From: Akkermansia muciniphila
GTDB lineage: Bacteria > Verrucomicrobiota > Verrucomicrobiia > Limisphaerales > SIAT01
Assembly (NCBI GenBank): GCA_945900775.1
Contig: CAMDJP010000001.1
Location: 17,822-81,821, forward strand
DNA length: 64,000 bases
Reading direction: 5' to 3'
Part shown: one piece after another, positions 25,339-33,069 of the stretch
How the letters are laid out: every line of letters begins with the position of its first letter
Numbering within the stretch: position 1 is the stretch's first letter
The notes under the pieces: model-generated
Databases searched by the model: none
What the model was told of the DNA's origin: nothing
Seen by the model: only the letters and a program-made list of their open reading frames with translations
Position numbers and translations under genes: made by a program

Positions 25339-26967
25339 ATGCCAGCCAGCCTCCCCTCCTGCGTTATTCATGAGGACGAGCATCTGCTCGTGGTGAACAA
25401 GCCGGCTGGATGGAATACTCACGCCCCTAGTTCGTATGCTGGAGAAGGCATCTATGATTGGCTGCGCCATCGCGAACCGCGTTGGGCCGCCCTTGCCATT
25501 ATCCAGCGTCTGGATAAGGAGACGAGCGGCGTGATGGTTTTCGCTAAAACTCCCGCGGCGAACCAATCCCTCACCGAGCAGTTTACCAATCGTGAAGTCC
25601 GGAAGAAATACCTGCTCCTCACCGATTGCAACGTCGCGCAGGACCAATTTACGGTGAAATCGAGCATCGCCCGTCTCGGCGACCGCTACGCGAGCAACCC
25701 TAATGGCGAACCTGCAGAGACGCGTTTCCGAGTGCTTGAACGACAGAATGGCCGAACACTCGTCGAGGCTGAGCCGTTGACTGGTCGGACACATCAGATC
25801 CGTGTCCACGCGAGCGAGAGCGGCTTTTCCATTCTCGGAGACACGCTCTACGGAGGAACGTCGGCGACGCGAACGTGCCTTCATTCCGCGGAGCTAGCAT
25901 TCGCGCACCCTGCCGATCATAAATCCGTGAGTTTCACTGTGCCCACGGATTTTGACGCCGATGCCCGCTTGCTGCTGCGAGCTGCTGCGATTGATTCCGA
26001 GCAAACCGATGCATTTCGCATCATCCACGGAGCTTCGGATGGCTGGCCTGGCTGGTACGTGGAACGACTCGGGGACTTTGGCTTGTCACAAAGCGAACAG
26101 CTCCTGAGCGACCGTCAACGCATCTTGCTCGCTCAACTTTGCGAAATGCCTTCGCCTAAAGCCACCCATCCGCAGGGCGCCACCCCTGTCTTACGCGGTG
26201 TCTATCACAAAACCCTTACGCGACGGCTCCTGAAAACAGCAGTCAGCGAAGCTTCACCGCAATTGCTGCTCGGGGAATCTTCCCTAGAACGTTTTGGAAT
26301 TCGCGAGAACGGCTTTCAATTCGAGCTTAGTTTTGCCGAGGGCTACTCGATGGGTCTATTCCTCGACCAGCGCGACAACCGCCGCCGGTTTATCACCAAC
26401 CACCTGGCAGCAGGGTTTCCGCTGTTTCCCGATGGGATTGCAGCTAAAGAGGTCCTGAACACGTTCGCCTACACGTGCGGTTTTTCAGTTTGCGCAGCCT
26501 CTGCAGGCGCGCGCGTGACAAGCCTTGATCTCTCGCGGAAATATTTGGATTGGGGACGCCGCAACTTCGTACTGAACGGGCTAGACCCATCGGGGCACGA
26601 CTTCATCTACGGCGACGTGTTCGATTGGCTGCGGCGGTTTGCAAAAAAGGGCAGGGGCTTTGACGCCATCGCACTCGATCCCCCCACATTTTCACAATCA
26701 AAGGAAAGTGGCGTGTTCCGTGCTGAGAAAGATTATGGCCGGTTGGTGGACGCAGCATTGAAGCTTCTTCGACCTTCTGGCGTGCTGTTCGCCTCGACCA
26801 ACGCCGCAACCATGCGCCCTGAGGATTTCGTCGGGACGGTGACCGCAGCGGTGCGAACTTCAGGTCGGCGAGTGCTGCAACAGCACTACGCTCCGCAGCC
26901 GCCAGATTTTCCAATCAGCCGCGAAGAGCCTGCATATTTGAAAACGCTCTGGATGCGGGTTTCCTAA
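25339..26967 (+). CDS. Fusion: RluA-type pseudouridine synthase + RlmI-like SAM methyltransferase
   Basis: A 542-residue two-domain protein. Residues about 1-215 are a RluA-family pseudouridine synthase with the catalytic aspartate in IIQRLDKETSGVMVFAKT, and PLTGRTHQIRVH. Residues about 330-540 are a class I methyltransferase of the RlmI/RlmK type, with EGYSMGLFLDQRDNRR, a SAM loop VLNTFAYTCGFSVCAA, and ALDPPTFSQSK carrying the D/N-PP(F/Y) catalytic motif. Between them is a spacer (about 230-325) beginning FRIIHGASDGWPGWYVER, which resembles the N-terminal strand of RlmI proteins. Both halves modify 23S rRNA or tRNA in their relatives. The ATG at 25339 directly follows hisC. Confidence 0.9.
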   Translation: MPASLPSCVIHEDEHLLVVNKPAGWNTHAPSSYAGEGIYDWLRHREPRWAALAIIQRLDKETSGVMVFAKTPAANQSLTEQFTNREVRKKYLLLTDCNVAQDQFTVKSSIARLGDRYASNPNGEPAETRFRVLERQNGRTLVEAEPLTGRTHQIRVHASESGFSILGDTLYGGTSATRTCLHSAELAFAHPADHKSVSFTVPTDFDADARLLLRAAAIDSEQTDAFRIIHGASDGWPGWYVERLGDFGLSQSEQLLSDRQRILLAQLCEMPSPKATHPQGATPVLRGVYHKTLTRRLLKTAVSEASPQLLLGESSLERFGIRENGFQFELSFAEGYSMGLFLDQRDNRRRFITNHLAAGFPLFPDGIAAKEVLNTFAYTCGFSVCAASAGARVTSLDLSRKYLDWGRRNFVLNGLDPSGHDFIYGDVFDWLRRFAKKGRGFDAIALDPPTFSQSKESGVFRAEKDYGRLVDAALKLLRPSGVLFASTNAATMRPEDFVGTVTAAVRTSGRRVLQQHYAPQPPDFPISREEPAYLKTLWMRVS

Positions 26968-26999
26968 AACCTGTACACAGCGACGAGCCAGAAAAAGTT

Positions 27000-27470
27000 T
27001 CAGTGCGGTTTACGAAAACGCTCCCGTTCACGGCGATTGAACGTCTCAACGTCAGCCTTCATCTCGCCGAGAGATTGGGCGAGCACGCGGATGAATTGGC
27101 CGCAACTCTGAGCCATTCCGCCAAGCCCGATGACGGTGTCGCGTTCAGCAAAATCATCGGTAATGACGAGCACTTCTCCGTAGGGCTTCATCCGATGCGC
27201 TGTGCGCTCGATCATGTCGTCGGCGGTCTGTCCAGCCTTCGAATAGAGCACCTCGACTGCAGAAGTTGAAATCGGTTTGGGTGCGCCAGTGGGAGCATTC
27301 GCTCCATCGAAAAAGATGCTGAGGGGCGTTCCCGAGGCGTCGTGATACTGGGTGAGGATCGCGATTAACTCGTCTCGCGCGGCGGCGGAGAACCGAGGTT
27401 TCCCCTCGGCTAGTTCCGGCCACGCGTGCAGCAGGCTGTAGCCATCCACAAGAATGCGAACGAGCGCCAT
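27000..27470 (-). CDS. YacP-like NYN-domain protein, putative endoribonuclease
   Basis: A 156-residue PIN-like (NYN) protein. The acidic residues of the metal site are visible in ILVDGYSLLHAWPEL, FFDGANAP, KAGQTADDMIER and LVITDDFAERD, in the order seen in B. subtilis YacP/Rae1. Rae1 cleaves mRNA on the ribosome; whether this protein does is inferred from family only. It is divergent from the CobW gene. Confidence 0.85.
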   Translation of the reverse strand: MALVRILVDGYSLLHAWPELAEGKPRFSAAARDELIAILTQYHDASGTPLSIFFDGANAPTGAPKPISTSAVEVLYSKAGQTADDMIERTAHRMKPYGEVLVITDDFAERDTVIGLGGMAQSCGQFIRVLAQSLGEMKADVETFNRRERERFRKPH

Positions 27471-27597
27471 GGCACTAAATTACGAAAGTAAGGTCAGAAG
27501 TAGAATCAGAAAGTGCTGACAAAATGTACCGCGGCGATTGCGTGCTGCAAAGGCTTCTCAAACCCGAACCGTGTTGCTAGGATGGACGCGGTTATTT

Positions 27598-28638
27598 ATG
27601 AAGAAGAAACCGATTGTGCCGGCGACGGTGCTGACTGGCTTCCTAGGAGCAGGGAAAACAACTCTGCTCACACATTTGCTTACGCAACCACACGGTTACA
27701 AGTGTGCGATCATTATCAACGAGTTCGGATCGGTGGGCATCGATCACCAGATTGTGGTGGGGACCGATGAGGAAATCGTGGAACTAAGCAACGGCTGCCT
27801 TTGCTGCCGGGTGCGCGGCGATCTGGTGAAAAGTATCGAAGGCCTGTTCGATCGGGCAAAAAAGTTCGACTACATCATCATCGAGACGACCGGTTTGGCC
27901 GATCCTAGCCCAATCTCATACACGTTCTTTCAGGAAAACTTCGCCAACCGAGTCCGACTCGACGCCATCGTGACGGTGGTGGATGCGCGCCATATCGAAA
28001 AATCGTTGAGCGAGGCGCCGGAGGCCTCCGCGCAGGTGGCTTTCGCCGATGTGCTGCTCCTGAATAAAACAGACCTTGTGGACAGATCGGCGCTGGAACG
28101 AATCACAGCGCGACTGCGCCGAATGAATCGGCTGGCTCAAATTCACCGAACAGAGCGCTCTCAGATTGATGTTGGTAAAATCCTGAACGTGCGCTCCCGC
28201 GACCTCTCGGCGCCGACGATTCCGCTGGAAGCCCAGACGCACGACGAGCACTGTTCCCACTCAGACCACGACCACGATCATTCGCACGACTGTGGCCATG
28301 ATCATGATCACGGGCACGCTGATCATGGGCATCACGATGACACGGTGAAATCCTTCGTCCTCACCGAGGAACGTCCTTTGGACCTGAAGAAGACCGAACA
28401 GTGGCTGGCTGAGTTGCTCGGGAAATCGGGGGAGCAGATTTATCGCAGCAAAGGCATTCTTCACATCAAGGGGCAGGCGAAGCGCGTAGTATTTCAAGGT
28501 GTCCAGATGATGTTCGACAATGTGCCTGATCGCTTTTGGAATCCGGGTGAGAAACGCCAAAGCCAACTCGTGTTCATCGGCCGGGACATCGATGAAGTCG
28601 CTATCCGCCAGGGCTTCGCCGAGTGTGTAGCCGCTTGA
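27598..28638 (+). CDS. CobW/COG0523 family GTPase, putative metal chaperone
   Basis: A 346-residue G3E GTPase. Walker A is GFLGAGKTT (14-22), the metal-binding CxCC motif is GCLCCRVRGDL (66-76, cysteines 67, 69 and 70), and NKTDLVD is the guanine-specificity motif. A histidine/aspartate-rich stretch at about 214-247 (repeated HDHDH units) should bind zinc, cobalt or nickel. The C-terminal CobW_C domain follows (about 250-346). ATG 27598 is chosen because the upstream extension is not conserved-looking. An imperfect palindrome overlaps its promoter. Confidence 0.92.
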   Translation: MKKKPIVPATVLTGFLGAGKTTLLTHLLTQPHGYKCAIIINEFGSVGIDHQIVVGTDEEIVELSNGCLCCRVRGDLVKSIEGLFDRAKKFDYIIIETTGLADPSPISYTFFQENFANRVRLDAIVTVVDARHIEKSLSEAPEASAQVAFADVLLLNKTDLVDRSALERITARLRRMNRLAQIHRTERSQIDVGKILNVRSRDLSAPTIPLEAQTHDEHCSHSDHDHDHSHDCGHDHDHGHADHGHHDDTVKSFVLTEERPLDLKKTEQWLAELLGKSGEQIYRSKGILHIKGQAKRVVFQGVQMMFDNVPDRFWNPGEKRQSQLVFIGRDIDEVAIRQGFAECVAA

Positions 28639-28668
28639 TTGCCCTCGTTAGATTGATTTAATTGAGCT

Positions 28669-28926
28669 ATGCCTATTTACGAGTACGAGCTGTGCGAGGG
28701 TGATTGCAAGGTTTGCGGCGGCAAGTTCACCCTGCATCGGCCCATAAGTGCGCCGATGCTGAAGGAATGCCCTGCCTGTCACAAGCCAGTGCGGAAGATT
28801 TTCTCTGTGTTCAACTCCCCGAATTTGGGGGTCTCTGTCTCGAAGGCGAACGATGCCGGCTTTACTGTCCTCAAGCGAATCAGCAAAGGCGAATACGAGG
28901 TTCACAAACCCAAGAAAGGGGTGTGA
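28669..28926 (+). CDS. FmdB-type zinc ribbon protein
   Basis: An 85-residue protein starting MPIYEYELCEGDCKVCGG, the hallmark of the FmdB/CxxC_CxxC_SSSS family, with the second knuckle CPACHKPVRK. It probably binds one zinc. The family is proposed to be regulatory but is uncharacterised. It is 30 bases downstream of the CobW gene and one base before the acylphosphatase gene, so the three are likely in one operon. Confidence 0.88.
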   Translation: MPIYEYELCEGDCKVCGGKFTLHRPISAPMLKECPACHKPVRKIFSVFNSPNLGVSVSKANDAGFTVLKRISKGEYEVHKPKKGV

Positions 28927-28927
28927 T

Positions 28928-29206
28928 GTGCCGCGCGTCCGACTCCACGTCTTCTATGCCGGGCGCGTCCAGGGTGTCGGGTTTCGCTACGCCGCCAAGC
29001 AAGCGGCGGCTGGTTACGAGGTCACGGGCACGGTGCGCAACCTGAACGATGGCCGCGTGGAGTTAGTGGCCGAGGGCGAGCGTGCCGAACTAGAGACTTT
29101 TCAAGACGGAATCCGTGAGGCAGGGTTGCGGCGCTTGATCCGGGACGAGCAGGTGCTCTGGAGTGAAGCCAGCGGTGAATTCCGCGGTTTCGAGATTGTC
29201 CGGTAG
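28928..29206 (+). CDS. acyP: Acylphosphatase
   Basis: A 92-residue enzyme hydrolysing acyl-phosphate bonds. GRVQGVGFRYAAKQAA carries the phosphate-binding Arg20, and TVRNLNDGRVE carries the catalytic Asn38. Length and domain are exactly those of single-domain acylphosphatases. It starts at GTG 28928, one base after the FmdB stop; an upstream in-frame ATG would overlap FmdB and is not used here. Confidence 0.92.
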   Translation: MPRVRLHVFYAGRVQGVGFRYAAKQAAAGYEVTGTVRNLNDGRVELVAEGERAELETFQDGIREAGLRRLIRDEQVLWSEASGEFRGFEIVR

Positions 29207-29227
29207 GCTCAAAATTTAGTTCCGCTT

Positions 29228-29962
29228 GTGAAATTCGCGATTATTTCCGATATCCACGCCAACTTGGAGGCGTTGCAGGCAGTGTTGGCTGATGCCAAAC
29301 AGCGAGGGTGCACGAACTACGCCTGCGCGGGGGATGTGGTGGGCTACAACGCCAACCCCAAGGAATGTCTCGATATCGTCCGCGAAATGGAAATGCCCTG
29401 CGTGTTGGGCAACCACGACGAGTATTGTTCCGCGGATATCGACCTGACCTCCTTCAACGAATCGGCGGCGGCCGCCGTGCTTTGGACTCGAAATCATCTT
29501 ATCGAGGCTGACAAGCAGTGGCTCAAGGAGCTCCGATACATTCGTCTCGTCGAAAGTTTCTCCATCGTTCACGCCACAATGGATGGCCCGCGGCGTTGGG
29601 GTTATGTGACCGACAAGCTGGCTGCCGCAGCCAGTTTCTCCTATCAAACCACGAACGTCTGTTTCCACGGCCACACTCACGTGCCCGTTGCGTTCATGCA
29701 GGTGAAGGGTGCTCAGGGATTTGTGCAAGGCGGCACCTACACGCGCATCATCGTTGAGCCAACCAAGCGTTATTTCGTGAACGTCGGCAGTGTAGGGCAA
29801 CCACGGGACGGTGATCCCCGGGCGTCCTACGCGACCTACGATTTTGCCAAACGTGAGATCGAGTTGCACCGTCTCGACTACGACATCGCCACAACGCAGC
29901 GGAAAATCAGGGAAGCCGGTCTGCCTGAGCGGTTGGCCATGCGCCTTGAAGTCGGGCGCTAG
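29228..29962 (+). CDS. Calcineurin-like metallophosphoesterase (YfcE/MJ0936 type)
   Basis: A 244-residue dinuclear metal phosphoesterase. The metal-ligand motifs occur in order: SDIHAN (7-12), GDVVGYNANP, LGNHDEY and GHTHVPV. Two-domain proteins of this type cleave phosphodiesters or phosphomonoesters, including cyclic nucleotides, but the substrate here is unknown. It starts at GTG 29228 and is 15 bases upstream of the GT9 gene. Confidence 0.9.
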   Translation: MKFAIISDIHANLEALQAVLADAKQRGCTNYACAGDVVGYNANPKECLDIVREMEMPCVLGNHDEYCSADIDLTSFNESAAAAVLWTRNHLIEADKQWLKELRYIRLVESFSIVHATMDGPRRWGYVTDKLAAAASFSYQTTNVCFHGHTHVPVAFMQVKGAQGFVQGGTYTRIIVEPTKRYFVNVGSVGQPRDGDPRASYATYDFAKREIELHRLDYDIATTQRKIREAGLPERLAMRLEVGR

Positions 29963-29977
29963 CCAGCTTGCCAGAGC

Positions 29978-31000
29978 GTGAAAATTCTCATTCTCAAGCC
30001 TAGCTCCATCGGTGATGTGGTGCAGGCGCTCCCCGTCCTCCGTTTGCTTAGGCGGCATTTTCCTCAGAGCGAGATCCATTGGTGGATTGATCGTGCGCTC
30101 GCTCCGCTTCTGGAAGGCGATCCAGATTTGACGGGTATTATTCCATTCGATCGGCGCGAGTTTCACACATTTCAAGGATGGAATCATGTTTTCCGCTCCG
30201 TTCGCGCGATGCGTGCTCAGCACTTCGACTGGGTGATTGATTTGCAAGGCCTCGCACGCAGCGGTGCCATTGCGTGGATGGCCAAAGGTGGTTTTAGCAT
30301 TGGCGTTAACACCGGGCGCGAATGCGGGCGAGGTTTCTACAACTGCACAGTCGACCGCCCATCGCCCAGCAGTCATGCGGTCGATTGGTACCTTGCGGTG
30401 TTGCGCGCGCTCGATGTGCCAGTGCATCTGGATTACGACTGGCTTCCGCAGCGCGCATCGCAAGCGGCTTCCTTCGCCCAAAAATGGCCTCAGGACGGCA
30501 GTCGCTGGATTGCGATTGCCCCCGGCGCGCGCTGGGACAACAAGCGCTGGCCGGTCGAACATTTCGCGAAGGCCATCCAACGCCTGTTAGCTTACGATAT
30601 GCGGCTGCGCATTGTTATTCTTGGCAGCCGTGATGACGTGGTCCGCGGCGCGGCGCTGGCAGGGATGGACACGACTCGCTGCCTTGATTTGACGGGACAG
30701 ACGACATTGCCGGAGATGATTGAATGGGTTCGTCGAAGCGATTTACTCATCTCGAATGACACTGGGACAATTCACGTGGCCGCGGCATTGCAAAAGCCCG
30801 TCGTGGCACTCTTTGGCCCAACGGATCCAGCTCAGACGGGGCCTTACGGGCAGCAGCACCAGGTTCTACGCACCGTCCTGCCGTGCGCGCCTTGCATGAA
30901 AGGTCGGTGCAGCTACGAACTGCCAGTGGAATGCTTACGCGCCATCACACCCGAGCGGGTCGCCACTGAGGCGTTGCGCCGACTGAGCGGTGCTCTGTGA
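29978..31000 (+). CDS. Glycosyltransferase family 9 (ADP-heptose:LPS heptosyltransferase-like)
   Basis: A 340-residue GT-B enzyme. KILILKPSSIGDVVQALPVLRLLR is the family start, IAIAPGARWDNKRWP the donor-binding segment, and LLISNDTGTIHVAAALQKPVVALFGPTDP the C-terminal nucleotide-sugar motif. Members transfer heptose to the lipopolysaccharide core at the inner membrane face. Starts at GTG 29978. WaaC, WaaF and WaaQ types cannot be separated by eye. Confidence 0.9.
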   Translation: MKILILKPSSIGDVVQALPVLRLLRRHFPQSEIHWWIDRALAPLLEGDPDLTGIIPFDRREFHTFQGWNHVFRSVRAMRAQHFDWVIDLQGLARSGAIAWMAKGGFSIGVNTGRECGRGFYNCTVDRPSPSSHAVDWYLAVLRALDVPVHLDYDWLPQRASQAASFAQKWPQDGSRWIAIAPGARWDNKRWPVEHFAKAIQRLLAYDMRLRIVILGSRDDVVRGAALAGMDTTRCLDLTGQTTLPEMIEWVRRSDLLISNDTGTIHVAAALQKPVVALFGPTDPAQTGPYGQQHQVLRTVLPCAPCMKGRCSYELPVECLRAITPERVATEALRRLSGAL

Positions 31001-31056
31001 ACAGAGTGGCGATAATTTCCCATTGCGTCCGCAGGTGTCTGACCTAAATTTGTTGG

Positions 31057-31941
31057 GTGCGATGGGCCCTTTCAATTTTGTCCCTCTCCCTACTCGTGGT
31101 TTCCACCGCCCTGTCACAGCGCGTGGCGATTGAACTGGTCACGGAGCAGGATACTTTCCTGCCGAATGAGCCACTGTACGTAGGCGTACGTATCACCAAC
31201 CGCTCCGGCCAGCCGGTCATCTTCGGCCAAGACGAAGACTGGATTAAATTCTCGGTGTTCGGTCAGAAGCGGATGCCGGTGGCAAAAGCTGGCGATCCTG
31301 CTGGCGGCGGGATCTTTGTGGTTCCATCATCGTCGCGGTCGATCAAGTGGTTCGATCTCGCGCCTTTCTTTGAGATGAACCAAATTGGCCCTTACACCAT
31401 CAGTGCCACCGTGAAGGTCAAGCAATGGAACGAGGTGATTATTGCAAACCCTCCCAAAACCGTCAACGTGGTCAAAGGCGTGACCATCGGAGAGCAGGAG
31501 TTCGGTCTGCCGACGCCCATCGGCAGCAGTAAACCGCCGGAACTGCGCAAATATATTCTTCAACAGGTGCGGCATCCCAACCAACACCGCCTCTACGTGC
31601 GCGTGACGGACGATACGGGGTTCAAGATTTTCGGTGTGACGCCCATTGGTACGCTGGTGTCTTTCAGCAAACCAGAGTTTCAGGTGGATCAAGTCGGCAA
31701 CCTGCACGTGCTGCACCAAAATGGCGCGAAGACCTTCAACTACTGTATCGCCAACCCCGCCGGAACCGTCGTGGCACGGCAGACGCACGAATACACGGCG
31801 AAGCGACCTGTGCTCGCGGTGGATGAAGTCGGCAGGACGGTCGTTCAGGGAGGACAGCGCAAGCCTTTGCCCTCGGACATTCCACCCTCGCTGCCACCAG
31901 AGAAATCTGACACGACGAACAACCTCGTCCTGCCCCGCTGA
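31057..31941 (+). CDS. Secreted protein of unknown function
   Basis: A 294-residue protein with a clear signal peptide (about 1-20, ending TALSQ). Residues about 24-135 look like an immunoglobulin-like beta sandwich (VAIELVTEQDTFLPNEPLYVG then VRITNRSGQPV). The remainder contains beta-rich segments with short hydrophobic repeats and a proline-rich C-terminus. I recognise no enzyme motif. Starts at GTG 31057, 56 bases after the GT9 gene. Convergent with the secreted protein at 31948, six bases between stops. Confidence 0.7.
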   Translation: MRWALSILSLSLLVVSTALSQRVAIELVTEQDTFLPNEPLYVGVRITNRSGQPVIFGQDEDWIKFSVFGQKRMPVAKAGDPAGGGIFVVPSSSRSIKWFDLAPFFEMNQIGPYTISATVKVKQWNEVIIANPPKTVNVVKGVTIGEQEFGLPTPIGSSKPPELRKYILQQVRHPNQHRLYVRVTDDTGFKIFGVTPIGTLVSFSKPEFQVDQVGNLHVLHQNGAKTFNYCIANPAGTVVARQTHEYTAKRPVLAVDEVGRTVVQGGQRKPLPSDIPPSLPPEKSDTTNNLVLPR

Positions 31942-31947
31942 CCTTGC

Positions 31948-32985
31948 TCAGTCGGTGAGGTCCTTGGCGGTCTTCAGTCTCATCTCAAGCTTCTTGACCA
32001 CCTTTAGGGCGTAATTCACCGCTCCTTCTTCCGTCTGCGTAGCAGACGGCCGTGTAATGATTTGTGCTGCAGCGATGATGTCGCCGTTTTTATCGCGGAG
32101 CGGCAGGCTAACGATGACGGCTTCAGCACTTTTTAGGTAGTAGTTTTTCCCTTTCGCGAGCGCATCCTTTGGGGCTTTTTCGGCGGGAGCCCCGACAACC
32201 TTCTCGTCGTGACTGGCAATCACACGCGGCTCTTCACCTTCCTTTGCAGCAGCGACAATGCGAAGCCCCGTGAGCTTGTCGTCGGCATCGAGCGTTTCAC
32301 GCACCACAAGCCTCGCCAAAGCCTCCTTGACCGTTACGCGAGACTCCGTGAATTGCACGCGAGTGTCGGAGCGCGTCCAAAAAGCGATTTTGCCCGCAGG
32401 AAAAATCGGCGCCGTTGCGGGGTCGAGCGTGAGGTCGTAGCCACGCCCATTCAGCGTCCATGCAATGCGACCGCCCTCCGCGGTGAAGGTGAGTTCCTGC
32501 CAGCCATTTTCAGAGAGAGGAATGTTTTCACCGACCAATCCGCTTTTAGCTTCGCCATCTTTGAATATGGTGAAAAAAACCTTCCGATCTTTCGGCCGAA
32601 CGGCCAGAAGATAGAAATTCTTCTCGTCCACCATCCGGAACGCCATGCCCGCCGCCTGAGTGCCGCGTCCGCCTAGGATCTGGAATCGAACCGAGAATGT
32701 GAAGTTTCGATAGTCGAATGATTCAGAGATGAGCAATGGCAGGCGGCTGTCATCGGCATCTTCACCGAGATGAGCGAGAACCGGCTGCTTTGTCTCACCA
32801 CCTTTTCCGGGCACGGGGCCGAGGGTGATTTGCCATTGGCTTGGTTTTGTCGCCCCAAGAACCGAACTGCGGAAACCTTTGGGCGCTTGGCCGGTCGGTG
32901 TCTTTGTGAAGTCGAAAGGGCTCTCGGCAATCTGGGCAAAGCCAGTTGTAGCCGCCGCAAGGAACAGAATCAGAAGGCGCAGCAT
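31948..32985 (-). CDS. Secreted protein with LamG/DUF1080-like domain
   Basis: A 345-residue exported protein: signal peptide about 1-18 (LLILFLAAATTGFAQ), then a concanavalin-like beta-sandwich region (about 20-215) with SFDYRNFTFSVRFQI and GWQELTFTAEGGRIAWTLNG, typical of LamG or 3-keto-disaccharide-hydrolase folds. The last 110 residues (KNYYLKSAEAVIVSLPLRDKNG and on) resemble a GAF/PAS-like sensory fold, which is a guess from the pattern. ATG 32985 puts the signal peptide at the start. It lies behind the ilvB terminator, so it is probably transcribed separately. Confidence 0.75.
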   Translation of the reverse strand: MLRLLILFLAAATTGFAQIAESPFDFTKTPTGQAPKGFRSSVLGATKPSQWQITLGPVPGKGGETKQPVLAHLGEDADDSRLPLLISESFDYRNFTFSVRFQILGGRGTQAAGMAFRMVDEKNFYLLAVRPKDRKVFFTIFKDGEAKSGLVGENIPLSENGWQELTFTAEGGRIAWTLNGRGYDLTLDPATAPIFPAGKIAFWTRSDTRVQFTESRVTVKEALARLVVRETLDADDKLTGLRIVAAAKEGEEPRVIASHDEKVVGAPAEKAPKDALAKGKNYYLKSAEAVIVSLPLRDKNGDIIAAAQIITRPSATQTEEGAVNYALKVVKKLEMRLKTAKDLTD

Positions 32986-33003
32986 GACGTGGTCGAGCGT
33001 GGC

Positions 33004-33039
33004 AAAAAAACAAACGGGCGGCAAGTGCGGCCCGTTTGT
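33004..33039 (-). terminator. Rho-independent terminator of ilvB
   Basis: On the minus strand, ACAAACGGGC (33039-33030) pairs perfectly with GCCCGTTTGT (33019-33010) around a ten-base loop, followed by seven T. It stands 30 bases beyond the ilvB stop. Confidence 0.9.
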
Positions 33040-33069
33040 TGAAGGGCGGTCAAGGAATTTGGCAGGCGC

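Noticed and set aside
28239-28340. CAT/GAT/CAC-rich repetitive stretch resembling a tandem repeat
   Set aside because: It is in frame and encodes the His/Asp-rich metal-binding loop of the CobW protein.
29216-30580. Minus-strand ORF of 454 codons
   Set aside because: Antisense to the phosphoesterase and GT9 genes, both with clear family motifs.
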